The notes under the pieces: model-generated | Seen by the model: the letters and a program-made list of their open reading frames with translations, nothing else | Database searches by the model: none | What the model was told of the DNA's origin: nothing | Source: Branchiibius hedensis | GTDB taxonomy: Bacteria > Actinomycetota > Actinomycetes > Actinomycetales > Dermatophilaceae | Direction of reading: 5' to 3' | DNA: 64,000 nt | Assembly: GCF_900108585.1 (NCBI RefSeq) | Contig: NZ_UESZ01000001.1 | Location: 1,178,001-1,242,000 of the forward strand | Program-made: the position numbers and the translations under genes | In this document: piece after piece, positions 25,208-34,352 of the stretch | Layout of the letters: each line of letters opens with the position of its first letter | How positions within the stretch are numbered: position 1 is the first letter of the stretch

Positions 25208-27436
25208 ATGTTCGACCTGGTCGATCCGTTCATCGGCACCGCTGCCACCGACCTGCCGCAGCCGCACGGCATCGCGGCGAGTTGGTGGTGGCCGAAACCG
25301 CAGGTGGGCAACACCCATCCCGGTGCGACGTACCCGTTCGGGATGGTGTCGGCGTGTGCCTACTCCGGCGCGTACCCGACCGGCTACGGCATCTACGAAC
25401 TGGGCACCGAGGGCCTGCCGGTGCCGATGGCCGACCGGATGCGGGTATCGGGATTCACCCACTTCCAGCAATCGGGCACCGGCGCAATCCGCAAGTACTA
25501 CAACTACTTTCGAGTCACGCCGATGCTCAGCACGTTGGACGACCTGGGCACCGCGTGGCAGGTGCGCAACGAGTACGCCGAACCGGGCTACTACCGGGCC
25601 GAGCTCGAGACCGGGATCGTCTGTGAGATAACGGTCGGCCCCAAGAGCGCCGTGCACCGATACACCTTCCCCGAGAGTCGCGACGCACGTCTGGTCGTGG
25701 ACTTCTCGACCGGCGGCCTGGCCATTCCGTACGGCGAGACAACCCCGTTGCGCGCACACCTGGAGTTCCTGCGCCAGGGCAGTGCGCGCGGTGAGGTGGT
25801 CATGGAAGGGGCCCCGCTCGCCGTACATCTGGAATGCGACGCTTCTGACTTCCGGCAGGTCCTCTGGTACGACCGGCGCATCATGCCGGGGGGCTCACGA
25901 CTGGATTTCGCCGACATCCGGCCGACCACGTTGCGACCGTTTGGTCTGATGTGGGCCGGGCCGTCCGTGGCCGGTCAGACAGTCGAGTTGCGAATGGGCT
26001 TCTCGCTGCGGGGAACTGAACAAGCCAAGGTGAACCTCGCAGCCGACACCGGCAATCTGGTGGGCGGCTTCCACGCCCGTCGACAGCAGACGCAGGACGT
26101 ATGGCGTGATCACCTGTCGCAGATCACCGTCTCGACGCCCGACCAGGATCAGGGCACGGTCATGGCCACCGCGCTCTACCACTCCTTGATGAAGCCGTGC
26201 TTCGCCAAGGACGAGAGTCCGTTCTGGCCGACCAACGGTCCGTTCGTCTACGACCTGTGCACCATGTGGGACATCTACAAGACCCAACTTCCGCTGATGA
26301 CACTGCTTCGGCCGAAGCGGGCGGTCGACCTGGCCAATGCCCTGCTGAAGATCTGCGAGGAGGAAGGCAACTTCCCGATCGGGTACCGCATGGCCAAGGG
26401 CGCCGACCGGTTCTCCCGGCAGGGAAGTGCGTTGGCGCACACGCTGTTCGCCGATCTGTGTCAGTTGCGGATGCCCGGCGTGGACTGGGACCGAGCGGTC
26501 GTGCACATGCACGCCGACCTGCGCCGCACGTACGGCGAGGAGTACCTGCGCGACGGCATCACCCATCCGATCAGTCACGTTCTCGATCTGGCCTTCGGTT
26601 ACTGGTGCGCCGCTGTGGTGGCCGATTCCATCGATGACCAGGCGCTCGTTGCCGACCTTGCACCGTGGGCGGCCGGTTGGCCGGCGGCGTTCGACCCCGA
26701 CACCGGGCTGATGGCGAAATCCACGTTCTACGAGGGTGGTCCGTGGAACTACTCGTTCCGCTTGCTGCACGACATGGCTGCTCGCATCAAGGTTGCCGGC
26801 GGCGAGGACCGGTTCGTGGAGTTACTCGACCGATTCTTCGGCTATGGCGCCCCGGCGGTCGTGCAACCAGGGCTGCGTCCTGGCCGGGACGAACTCGAAA
26901 GAGGTTACGAACTGGGCCGGTTCGAGGGAATGAACAACGAACCGGACATGGAGGCGCCATGGGCGTATCACTATGCCGGGCGCCCCGATCGTACGGCCGA
27001 GGTCGTCCACGCCGCCGTCCACCAGATGTTCGGCACCGGACCCGGCGGCCTCGCGGGCAACGACGACTCCGGCGCGATCTCCTCGTGGTACGTCTGGGCC
27101 AGCCTCGGGTTGTTTCCGGTGGCCGGTCAGAACCTCGTACTCCTTCACCCACCGGCATTCGAGGAGGCCGAGATCCGCACCGCCGAGTCGGAGATCTTCC
27201 TACGCACCAGTGGTTTCCGGGCACCGAGTCGGGACACCGCACCGCAGTACATCCAGTCTGTCCGCCTCAATGGTGTCGAGGTCCCGCAGACCTGGTTGAG
27301 CATGAGCGATCTGCATCGTGGCGGAGAGCTGCACATCACCCTGGGCGACACCCCCTCTGATTGGGGATCGTCGCTCCGGCCACCGTCCCGGCCCAGCGTC
27401 GGGGCAATCGCACTCGCAACGGGGGTTACGAAATGA
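25208..27436 (+). CDS. Glycoside hydrolase family 92 protein (alpha-mannosidase-like)
   Basis: A 742-residue GH92 enzyme; characterised members are calcium-dependent exo-alpha-mannosidases. Family landmarks: VDPFIGT at the N-terminus, GNTHPGATYPFGMV near 36, SGFTHFQQSGTG near 80, YEGGPWNYSF near 512, NNEPDMEAPWAYHY near 577 (including the likely acid Glu) and GNDDSGAISSWYVWASLGLFPV near 617 (the two Asp thought to activate water). No signal peptide is visible, so it may act in the cytoplasm. The stop overlaps the start of the glycosyltransferase gene (ATGATG), suggesting a joint role in glycan turnover. Confidence 0.88.
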   Translation: MFDLVDPFIGTAATDLPQPHGIAASWWWPKPQVGNTHPGATYPFGMVSACAYSGAYPTGYGIYELGTEGLPVPMADRMRVSGFTHFQQSGTGAIRKYYNYFRVTPMLSTLDDLGTAWQVRNEYAEPGYYRAELETGIVCEITVGPKSAVHRYTFPESRDARLVVDFSTGGLAIPYGETTPLRAHLEFLRQGSARGEVVMEGAPLAVHLECDASDFRQVLWYDRRIMPGGSRLDFADIRPTTLRPFGLMWAGPSVAGQTVELRMGFSLRGTEQAKVNLAADTGNLVGGFHARRQQTQDVWRDHLSQITVSTPDQDQGTVMATALYHSLMKPCFAKDESPFWPTNGPFVYDLCTMWDIYKTQLPLMTLLRPKRAVDLANALLKICEEEGNFPIGYRMAKGADRFSRQGSALAHTLFADLCQLRMPGVDWDRAVVHMHADLRRTYGEEYLRDGITHPISHVLDLAFGYWCAAVVADSIDDQALVADLAPWAAGWPAAFDPDTGLMAKSTFYEGGPWNYSFRLLHDMAARIKVAGGEDRFVELLDRFFGYGAPAVVQPGLRPGRDELERGYELGRFEGMNNEPDMEAPWAYHYAGRPDRTAEVVHAAVHQMFGTGPGGLAGNDDSGAISSWYVWASLGLFPVAGQNLVLLHPPAFEEAEIRTAESEIFLRTSGFRAPSRDTAPQYIQSVRLNGVEVPQTWLSMSDLHRGGELHITLGDTPSDWGSSLRPPSRPSVGAIALATGVTK

Positions 27437-28740
27437 TGCCAGCACCGGAAGTCGTTCTCGAGCGGTACCGCCGCCTGGTCATCGTGGTCCGGGCGGACCC
27501 GGTCATCTGCGGACATTCGGTCGAAGCACGCAACATCGCGGAGGCGGCCTTGCAGCGTGGCTTCACCGACGTGCGCATCCTCAGTTGGCCGCTGGACCGG
27601 CTGGAGGCGGCCGGTTTGCCGCTGAAGCCGCTGGACGGTGTGCAGCCCTACAGCCCCGGCATCACCGTGGAACGCCCTGAGCCGGTGGGGGATTACCGGG
27701 TCGTGGACGGCCGGTGGTACGCCGGCCTCGTTGGCCGGTTGGTCGAACTGTTCACCGACGGGATCCCGACGATCTGTTTGAGCCTCTACCTTTCACCCCA
27801 CACCACGGCCGTCACCGACGCGCTCACCGTCGCTCAGCGCGTGGGGCTGCCACTCGACGTACTCACGATCGCGGAGGCGGTCGGCTCGGACATCACGAAC
27901 GTCATCCGCGACTGCGTCGAGAAGGACAGGTACGGCGCCGCGGTCCACCTGTTGTCGGCGTATCTCACCAACGACTGTGTGCTGGCGGTCTCGCGCTACA
28001 CCAAGGAACTGATCGTCGCGGAGGCCGCAGAACTCGACGCCCGGCACGGCACCTCCTTCGCGTACGAGTGCCGCAGGCGGATCCAGGTGTCCTACCCGGC
28101 GCTGGACACCGCGTCGTACCGGTCGATCCCGCTAGCGGAGGCCGACGCCGTGATGGCGCGGCGCGGCCTGGCGGGGGAGCGGTACGTGCTGTTCCTGTCC
28201 CGGCTGGTCAAGGCCAAGGGCATTGCCGACCTGATCGCCGGGTACGAGCGCAGCGGCATCAGTGACCAGGTCCGGCTGATCATCGCAGGTCAGGGTCCGC
28301 AGGAGATGCAGGTGCGGGACATGGCCGCGGCATCGCCATTGGCCGAGCGGATCACCGTCCTGACGGACGTGGATGACGACGAGAAGCCGGCCCTGATGCG
28401 CGGCTGCACCGCATTCGTGCTGCCGACCCTGCCGCGTCCGGAGTTCGTCGAGACCTTCGGAATCGCTCTGGTCGAGAACATGCTGGCCGGCGGCGGTCCG
28501 GTGATCACCACCGAGACCGGCGGCGTACCCGAAGCGGTGGGTGACACTGCTCTCATCGTGCCGGTGAGTGATCCGGATGCCATCGCTGCGGCGTTGCGAT
28601 CGGTGGTGGCGATGACGCAGGAGGAGTGGGTTGCGCACAGCAACAAGGCGGTGGACTACGCGCTGCAGTTCGATCGAGCGGTCGTTCTCGACACGATGCT
28701 GGGCTACTTGACCCACTCCCTGGAAGGGGTCGCCTGCTGA
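27433..28740 (+). CDS. Glycosyltransferase, GT4 family
   Basis: A 435-residue GT-B fold glycosyltransferase. The C-terminal nucleotide-sugar domain shows FLSRLVKAKGIADLIAGY near 255, IIAGQGPQ, and the EX7E-type stretch ETFGIALVENMLAGGGPVITTETGGVPEAV near 340. The N-terminal half has VICGHSVEARNIAEAALQRGF near 18. The acceptor is unknown. Start ATG 27433 lies across the GH92 stop, so the pair is coupled. The proteins may build and trim the same mannose- or glucose-containing glycan; that is inference from position. Confidence 0.82.
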   Translation: MMPAPEVVLERYRRLVIVVRADPVICGHSVEARNIAEAALQRGFTDVRILSWPLDRLEAAGLPLKPLDGVQPYSPGITVERPEPVGDYRVVDGRWYAGLVGRLVELFTDGIPTICLSLYLSPHTTAVTDALTVAQRVGLPLDVLTIAEAVGSDITNVIRDCVEKDRYGAAVHLLSAYLTNDCVLAVSRYTKELIVAEAAELDARHGTSFAYECRRRIQVSYPALDTASYRSIPLAEADAVMARRGLAGERYVLFLSRLVKAKGIADLIAGYERSGISDQVRLIIAGQGPQEMQVRDMAAASPLAERITVLTDVDDDEKPALMRGCTAFVLPTLPRPEFVETFGIALVENMLAGGGPVITTETGGVPEAVGDTALIVPVSDPDAIAAALRSVVAMTQEEWVAHSNKAVDYALQFDRAVVLDTMLGYLTHSLEGVAC

Positions 28741-28782
28741 GGCTGATTGGCCCTTCTCAGGCTGGTTTGCTTCGGTAGGTCC

Positions 28783-30495
28783 GTGCCCACCTCACTGCCT
28801 GCCGCCACCGACACCCCGACGGAGACGAGTACGGCGCCGACGACCGGCACGACGACAGACACTTCCAGCCCGGCAACGACAACTCCAACCACCACGACCA
28901 CGCCGAGTACGCCGACCGAGAACCAAACGTCCACGTCGGCTCCCGCTGGGCAGACCTCCGAGCCGTCGACACCGCAGACGTCGGCCGAGACCACCCAGAC
29001 CACGAATCCGCTCACCAGCACGGTCACGTCCACGACGACCTCGACCAGCACCAGCACCCAGGTCGAATGGATCAGCCGCCCCGCGGCTGCCAGTGGCGAC
29101 GTTCCGTGGCCGTTGGCTCTGACCGGTGTCATCGTGGTGCTCGCGGCGATCGCTGCGGGCGTGGTGTGGTGGGTCAAGACCCGGACCGTTGGCCGCCGGG
29201 CTGCGGGTCAACCCGTCGAGGCGACACCCCCTGCGGACAGTCCCGCCCAGGACTCCCCGGGCGACCGGCGGGACCTGCTGCGGTTCCTGACCGTGCTGGG
29301 TGAGGCGATGCTCGACATCAGTGCCCCGCTGATCCAGGTCAACCACACGCTGCGGAAAGTGGCGACGGCCGGCGGAGCGCCGCAGGCTGCCATCATCACG
29401 CTGCCGACAGCGTTGTTGGTGTCGGTCTCCGGGGTCGAGGACTCCGCGACGGCGGCCGTCGGCGCGGGGGAGCGGGATATCGATCTCGGCCAGATGCAGG
29501 GCATCACCGAGGTCGCCGATCAGGCCAGCGACGGGCGCCTGACCCCACGCGACGGACTGGCCCGGTTGAGTGCGATCGCTGATGCGGACTATCCGTATCC
29601 GGCCGTCGTGCAGATCGCGGGATACGCCGCCATGAGCATCGGTATCGCACTGCTGCTGGGCGCCAATCCCCTCGACCTCGCGGTCGCCGCCGTGCTGGGC
29701 ATCCTCACCGCGCTCGTCCTGCGCTGGACCGCACGGATCGAGCCGGTGTACTCGGCGATGGTCGTGCTCGCGACGTCGTTCATCGTTGCGGTCATCACGT
29801 TCCTGCTGGCCAGGACCGGTTGGGACCTCAATCCCCTGGCGGTGCTGATCCCGCCGTTGATCACGTTCCTGCCGGGAGCGCAGCTGACCAACGGAACCAT
29901 CGACCTGGTGACCAAACAGATCGTGTCGGGATCCGCCCGGCTGACCGCTGGGCTGATGCAGTTGGCGTTGCTGGCGGTCGGCATCACGGCGGCGGCCTCC
30001 TTGCTCGGCGTACCCGCCAGCCTGACGCGCAACGCGGGACAGTCGTTCTTCGGACCCTTGGCACCGTGGGCGGGCGTGCTGATCTACGGGGTCGGGCTGG
30101 TCTTCTACAAGGCGGCCCGACCAGGGGCGCGACGCTGGATCCTGCTGGTCCTGGTCGTCGCCTACGCCGGGCAGGTCGTCGGCGGTGTGCTGTTCGGCAG
30201 CGCCGTGTCCGCCATGGTGGGCGCGTTCTTCATGACGCCTGCCGCGATGATCGTCTCGACGCGGCCCACGGGTCCGCCACCGTTGGTGAGCTTCCTGCCC
30301 GGGTTCTGGTTGCTGGTGCCCGGTGCCCTCGGCCTGGTCGGGGTGACCACCGCGGTCGGCGGCGGGAGCACTGCGGTGGCGACCCTGGTCACGACCGGCA
30401 CCACGTTGGTGACGATCTCCCTGGGTGTGTTGGCCGGTCTGGCCGTTGCGCGCCCGTTCGAGGACCGGTTGAGGGCTCGATCAGCCCGCCGGTAG
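28783..30495 (+). CDS. Threonine/serine exporter (ThrE) family protein with Thr-rich N-terminal head
   Basis: The protein ends in a ThrE-type carrier domain: a hydrophilic part (LLRFLTVLGEAMLDISAPLIQVNHTLRKVA, then GLARLSAI) followed by about ten hydrophobic segments, including FLPGAQLTNGTIDLVTKQIVSGSARLTAG, the family signature. Before it come about 100 residues almost entirely Thr, Ser, Pro and Glu and a transmembrane segment (WPLALTGVIVVLAAIAAGVVWW). Start GTG 28783 (570 aa) is a guess; TTG 28747 gives 582 aa. It is 42 bp after the GT4 gene and overlaps eutC by 15 bp, convergent. Confidence 0.82.
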   Translation: MPTSLPAATDTPTETSTAPTTGTTTDTSSPATTTPTTTTTPSTPTENQTSTSAPAGQTSEPSTPQTSAETTQTTNPLTSTVTSTTTSTSTSTQVEWISRPAAASGDVPWPLALTGVIVVLAAIAAGVVWWVKTRTVGRRAAGQPVEATPPADSPAQDSPGDRRDLLRFLTVLGEAMLDISAPLIQVNHTLRKVATAGGAPQAAIITLPTALLVSVSGVEDSATAAVGAGERDIDLGQMQGITEVADQASDGRLTPRDGLARLSAIADADYPYPAVVQIAGYAAMSIGIALLLGANPLDLAVAAVLGILTALVLRWTARIEPVYSAMVVLATSFIVAVITFLLARTGWDLNPLAVLIPPLITFLPGAQLTNGTIDLVTKQIVSGSARLTAGLMQLALLAVGITAAASLLGVPASLTRNAGQSFFGPLAPWAGVLIYGVGLVFYKAARPGARRWILLVLVVAYAGQVVGGVLFGSAVSAMVGAFFMTPAAMIVSTRPTGPPPLVSFLPGFWLLVPGALGLVGVTTAVGGGSTAVATLVTTGTTLVTISLGVLAGLAVARPFEDRLRARSARR

Positions 30496-31209
30496 CGCAG
30501 CGGAGACGTCCTTCAGGCGCACCCCCGTCGCGCGCAGTTGTCGGGCGCCGGTGATGAGTGCCGCGATGGTGCGCGCGGCCGTGTCGTAGTCGAGTCCGTG
30601 CGGTGGTCGGATGTTGGAGACGCAGTTGCGGGCCGAGTCCAAGATGCCCGGCTGCGGTCGCCACGTCAGGTAGGCCCCGAGGGAGTCACTGGCGGACAGG
30701 CCCGGTCGTTCACCGATCAGCACCAGCACCAGTTGCGCACCCACCGCCTGACCGATGTGATCGCCGAGGGCCACCCGGGCCTGGGTGGCGATCACCGGGG
30801 CGGCCAGGGTGGTGGGGGAGTCCAACAGGGGCAGCAGCGCTGCCAACAGGGGTACGGCGTGCGTCTGGGTCGCGACTGCGCTCAGTCCGTCGGCGAGGAC
30901 CACCGCCACGTCGGCGTCGCCACCGGTCGGCAGCGGCCCGCCGGGCGTGCGGCCGAGATCGGGCCGGGTCAGGTACGTCGATCGGTCCGGCGCCGCCGAG
31001 GGCACCACTGAGACCGGGCCGAGTCCGAGCCCTTCGAGATCGCGCTGCAGCATCGGCACGTCCAGCTCAGCGTGCACGGCGTCACGGGCTGCCGCATGCG
31101 CGGCGGTCGTGGAAAGCACTGCGGCCGTGGGGGTTCCGGTGCCTGATCGACCGATACCGATCCGGGCGGGTGTGTGGGCGCGCAGTCGCTGCCACAGATC
31201 ATCGCTCAC
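30481..31209 (-). CDS. eutC: Ethanolamine ammonia-lyase small subunit EutC
   Basis: Small subunit of the adenosylcobalamin enzyme that turns ethanolamine into acetaldehyde and ammonia. The 242 residues show ARIGIGRSGTGTPTAAVLSTTAAHAAARDAVHAELD near the N-terminus, VVLADGLSAVAT, LVLIGERPGLSASDSLGAYLTW and the closing cobalamin-binding SNIRPPHGLDYDTAA, all family-typical. ATG start overlaps the eutB stop by 4 bp. The 3' end overlaps the convergent thrE-like gene. Confidence 0.93.
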   Translation of the reverse strand: MSDDLWQRLRAHTPARIGIGRSGTGTPTAAVLSTTAAHAAARDAVHAELDVPMLQRDLEGLGLGPVSVVPSAAPDRSTYLTRPDLGRTPGGPLPTGGDADVAVVLADGLSAVATQTHAVPLLAALLPLLDSPTTLAAPVIATQARVALGDHIGQAVGAQLVLVLIGERPGLSASDSLGAYLTWRPQPGILDSARNCVSNIRPPHGLDYDTAARTIAALITGARQLRATGVRLKDVSAALPAG

Positions 31210-32603
31210 GCCAACTCCCGCAACGGACTGGCGCTGGGGTCGATAGCGCGGATGCTGCCGTCCCCGGCCAACAGCCCGAGCCGGTCCAGCCAGGATTCGA
31301 ACTCCGGTGCGGGCCGTTTGCCGAGGACCTGCCGTAGATACAGCGCGTCGTGGAACGAGGTCGACTGGTATCCCAGCATGACGTCGTCGGCGCCGGGCAC
31401 GCCCATGACGTAGGTGCAGCCGGCCGCACCGAGCAGGGTCAGCAGGGTGTCCATGTCGTCCTGGTCGGCTTCGGCGTGGTTGGTGTAGCAGACGTCGACA
31501 CCCATCGGCAGGCCGAGCAGCCTGCCGCAGAAGTGGTCTTCCAGTCCTGCCCGGATGATCTGCTTGCCGTCGTAGAGGTATTCCGGGCCGATGAACCCGA
31601 CGACGGTGTTGACCAGCAGCGGTTCGAACGCCCGGGCGACGCCGTAGGCGCGGGCCTCGAGGGTTTGCTGGTCCACCGGGCGGCCGTCAGTGCCCCAATG
31701 CGCGTCGGCGGACAGTGCGGCGCCCTGACCGGTCTCGAAGTACATGACGTTGTCGCCGACGGTGCCGCGTCGCAGTTCCCGGGCAGCGGCGAGCGCCTCC
31801 TCGAGGGTCGCCAGCTCGACACCGAATCCCTCGTTGGCGCGTTGGGTCCCGGCGATCGATTGGAAGACCAGATCGACCGGGGCACCAGCGCCGATCAGTT
31901 CGAGGGTGGTGGTCACGTGGGTGAGGACGCAGGACTGTGTGGGGATCTCGTACCGGGTGATGATGTCGTCGAGAAGCTGGAGCAACTCGCCGACTCGTCG
32001 GGGATTGTCCGAAGCGGGGTTGATACCGATGACGGCGTCACCGGATCCGAGCAGCAACCCGTCCAGGACGCTGGCTGCGATGCCGGTGCGGTCGTCGGTC
32101 GGGTGGTTGGGCTGTAAGCGCGTGGAGAACCGGCCGGGTAGGCCGATGGTGTCGCGGAACGCTGTCGTGACGTGGCATGCCGCGGCCACGGCGATCAGGT
32201 CCTGGTTGCGCATGAGCTTGCTGACGGCTGCTGCCATCTCGGGCGTGAGTCCAGCGCGCACCGCCGCCAGCGAGGCGTGGTCACCACGGCCGGCGGCCTC
32301 CAGTAGCCACTCCCGGAATCCACCGACCGTCAGCGCAGCCACAGCAGCGAATGCGTCTGGGTCGTGGGCCGACAGGATCAGTCGGGTGACGTCGTCGGTC
32401 TCGGGCGGCACGACGTACTCGCTGAGGAATAATGACAGCGGAAGGTCGGCCAGAACCCATTGCGCCGCAGCGCGTTCCGCCCCGGACGAAGCCGCGCAGC
32501 CAGCCAGCACGTCGCCCGATCGCAGCGGCGTCGCTTTGGCGAGGACGTCGACCAGCCCATCGAATTCGTAGCTGCGCTGGTTGATCGTCTGGCGGTATCT
32601 CAC
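31206..32603 (-). CDS. eutB: Ethanolamine ammonia-lyase large subunit EutB
   Basis: Large catalytic TIM-barrel subunit of ethanolamine ammonia-lyase. The 465 residues from GTG 32603 match EutB: FKEANEYK-type entry replaced by GDVLAGCAASSGAERAAAQWVLADLPL near 30, SRLQPNHPTDD-like FSTRLQPNHPTDD, GDAVIGINPASD near 195, NEGFGVELATLEEA, MYFETGQGAALSADAHWG near 290, GFIGPEYLYDGKQIIRAGLEDHFCGRLLGLPMGVD near 340 and NHAEADQDDMD. GTGA overlap with the permease gene upstream. Start chosen by E. coli-like length (453 aa there). Confidence 0.93.
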   Translation of the reverse strand: MRYRQTINQRSYEFDGLVDVLAKATPLRSGDVLAGCAASSGAERAAAQWVLADLPLSLFLSEYVVPPETDDVTRLILSAHDPDAFAAVAALTVGGFREWLLEAAGRGDHASLAAVRAGLTPEMAAAVSKLMRNQDLIAVAAACHVTTAFRDTIGLPGRFSTRLQPNHPTDDRTGIAASVLDGLLLGSGDAVIGINPASDNPRRVGELLQLLDDIITRYEIPTQSCVLTHVTTTLELIGAGAPVDLVFQSIAGTQRANEGFGVELATLEEALAAARELRRGTVGDNVMYFETGQGAALSADAHWGTDGRPVDQQTLEARAYGVARAFEPLLVNTVVGFIGPEYLYDGKQIIRAGLEDHFCGRLLGLPMGVDVCYTNHAEADQDDMDTLLTLLGAAGCTYVMGVPGADDVMLGYQSTSFHDALYLRQVLGKRPAPEFESWLDRLGLLAGDGSIRAIDPSASPLRELA

Positions 32604-34189
32604 GCGGTTGTTGGCTCCGGTTCCTGGTCGGTCGAGGTCGATGATCCGATAGTGGTGATCGGTCCAGTGAACCAGTGCTTGACCGAGACATGCCAGTAGA
32701 TCCACAGCGCAAAGAGCGCGACGGGGACGACGATGATCGCGTAGTTGACGTATTTCATCGAGAAGCCATCGACCCAGGGCACCCCGACGTTCAGCGTGGG
32801 TAGCAGACCGACGATGGACATCACCGCGATTTCGATGACTGCGACGAGGTTCATCCAGCGGTATTTGCGCCCGTTGTTCCACGCCCCGACCCGGAAGGTC
32901 GACCCGGCTCGCCAGCGCAGGAAGATCGGGATACCGAAGGACAGATAGAGCCCGATGACACCTATGGACACGACCGCGAAGAACGCGACCGGAACCGGTG
33001 CCCCGTTGACGTCGACCTTGACCAGCGCCGGCAGGGTGAGCAGCAGAGCGATGACGGCCGCCGCGATCACGGCGTAGACCGGCACCTTTTTGGCGTTCAG
33101 TCGCGACCAGTACCGCGAGCCAGGAACGGCGCGGTCCCGGCTGAACGCGAAGAACATCCGGCTGGTGGAGGTCATACAGGCGCAGGTGCAGAAGAACTGC
33201 CCGGCGGTGGAGATCAGGACGACCAGACCGGCGACCTTGGGGTCGAGGGCCTGACCGAAGATCGCGAAGACCGATCCGCCGCCCTCGCTGACCTTGTCCG
33301 AATCCTGTACGGCGAACAGGAAGGACAGCAGCAGGATCCAGCCGCCGATGGCGGAGTAGAAGATGGACCGCCAGATGCCTCGGGCAGCAGAGTTGGCCGC
33401 GGACTTGGTCTCCTCGGACAAATGCACCGACGCGTCGTATCCGGTGATCGTGTACTGGGTCAGGATGGCCGACAGCGGCAGCACGTAGAGCAGGAAGCCC
33501 CAGCCGCTGGTGTGTCCGCCGAAGAAGCCCGTGTTGTTGATCGTCTTGGTGAAGACGTCGGACAGCGAGGCGTGGTGGGCACCGGACTTCAGAAAGAACC
33601 ACAAGATGGCGACAACCACCAGTGAGCCGATGACGTGCCACCACACCGAGATGTTGTTCAGGATCGCCAGCAGGTGACTGGAGAAGATGTTGATGGCGGC
33701 GGCCAGGGCCAGGATCACGATGAATTCGATGAAGACGCGGGTCAACGAGTAGCCGGCGGCCCAGGAGTCGCTGTAGTAGCCGAGGAAGGTGTCGAAGAAG
33801 CTCGCGCAGCCGTAGGCGACGGACGCGTCGATCGCGAGCAACCCGATCAGGTTCAGCCAACCGGTGTAGTAGCCCGCTTTGGGGCCGCCGAGTTTGCTTG
33901 CCCACCAGTAGATTCCGCCCGAGGTGGGATAGGCCGACACCAGCTCGGACATACAGAAACCGATGACCATGATGAACGCGGCCACGATCGGCCACCCCCA
34001 GGCGATCGCCGCCGGGCCACCGTTGTTCCAGCCCAGTCCGAAGCTGGTGAAACACCCGGCCAGGATCGAGATGATCGAGAACGAAATGGCGAAGTTGGAG
34101 AACCCCGACCAGTTGCGTGACAACTCTTGCTTGTAGCCCAGGCTGGCCAGGTGGGCTTCGTCGTCGAGGGGTTCATAGCCTTCGGGCAT
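32600..34189 (-). CDS. APC-family amino acid/ethanolamine permease
   Basis: A 529-residue APC superfamily permease with about twelve hydrophobic segments. The consensus N-terminal region (LASLGYKQELSRNWSGFSNFAISFSIISILAGC) and the SELVSAYPTSGGIYWWASKLGG motif near 82 mark the amino acid permease branch. It precedes eutB and eutC with a 4-bp overlap, so ethanolamine uptake is the likely job; a GABA- or choline-type amine is an alternative. ATG 34189 was chosen; a 64-residue longer frame upstream lacks permease character. Upstream of it is the terminator of the peptidase gene. Confidence 0.88.
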   Translation of the reverse strand: MPEGYEPLDDEAHLASLGYKQELSRNWSGFSNFAISFSIISILAGCFTSFGLGWNNGGPAAIAWGWPIVAAFIMVIGFCMSELVSAYPTSGGIYWWASKLGGPKAGYYTGWLNLIGLLAIDASVAYGCASFFDTFLGYYSDSWAAGYSLTRVFIEFIVILALAAAINIFSSHLLAILNNISVWWHVIGSLVVVAILWFFLKSGAHHASLSDVFTKTINNTGFFGGHTSGWGFLLYVLPLSAILTQYTITGYDASVHLSEETKSAANSAARGIWRSIFYSAIGGWILLLSFLFAVQDSDKVSEGGGSVFAIFGQALDPKVAGLVVLISTAGQFFCTCACMTSTSRMFFAFSRDRAVPGSRYWSRLNAKKVPVYAVIAAAVIALLLTLPALVKVDVNGAPVPVAFFAVVSIGVIGLYLSFGIPIFLRWRAGSTFRVGAWNNGRKYRWMNLVAVIEIAVMSIVGLLPTLNVGVPWVDGFSMKYVNYAIIVVPVALFALWIYWHVSVKHWFTGPITTIGSSTSTDQEPEPTTA

Positions 34190-34305
34190 GGCGGGTGTGT
34201 CCTTCCGCGGTCGGTCAAGCAGACCCACGACGGCGGGGGCGTTCGCTGTGCGACCAGTGTGCCGCGTGCTCATGGGACGTGGTGTGAAAACGACCGAAAC
34301 GTACG

Positions 34306-34333
34306 GCGGGGCCGGGCAATTGCCCGGCCCCGC
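34306..34333 (-). terminator. Perfect 28-bp palindrome, likely rho-independent terminator
   Basis: GC-rich arms of 14 bases meet at 34319/34320 with no spacer, closing on AATT at the centre. It is 20 bases downstream of the S53 peptidase stop, and the strand read from that gene continues into a stretch with several T runs. It would separate the peptidase transcript from the permease-eut operon. Confidence 0.7.
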
Positions 34334-34352
34334 AACTGGTTCGACGCTCCGG

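Noticed and set aside
30481-30495. Frameshift at the thrE-like and eutC 3' ends
   Set aside because: Both proteins are full length; the overlap is an ordinary 15-bp convergent overlap.
32604-34055. A 480-residue N-terminal extension of EutB running through the permease gene
   Set aside because: The permease frame has all APC motifs; the extension has none, and EutB length fits a GTG start at 32603.
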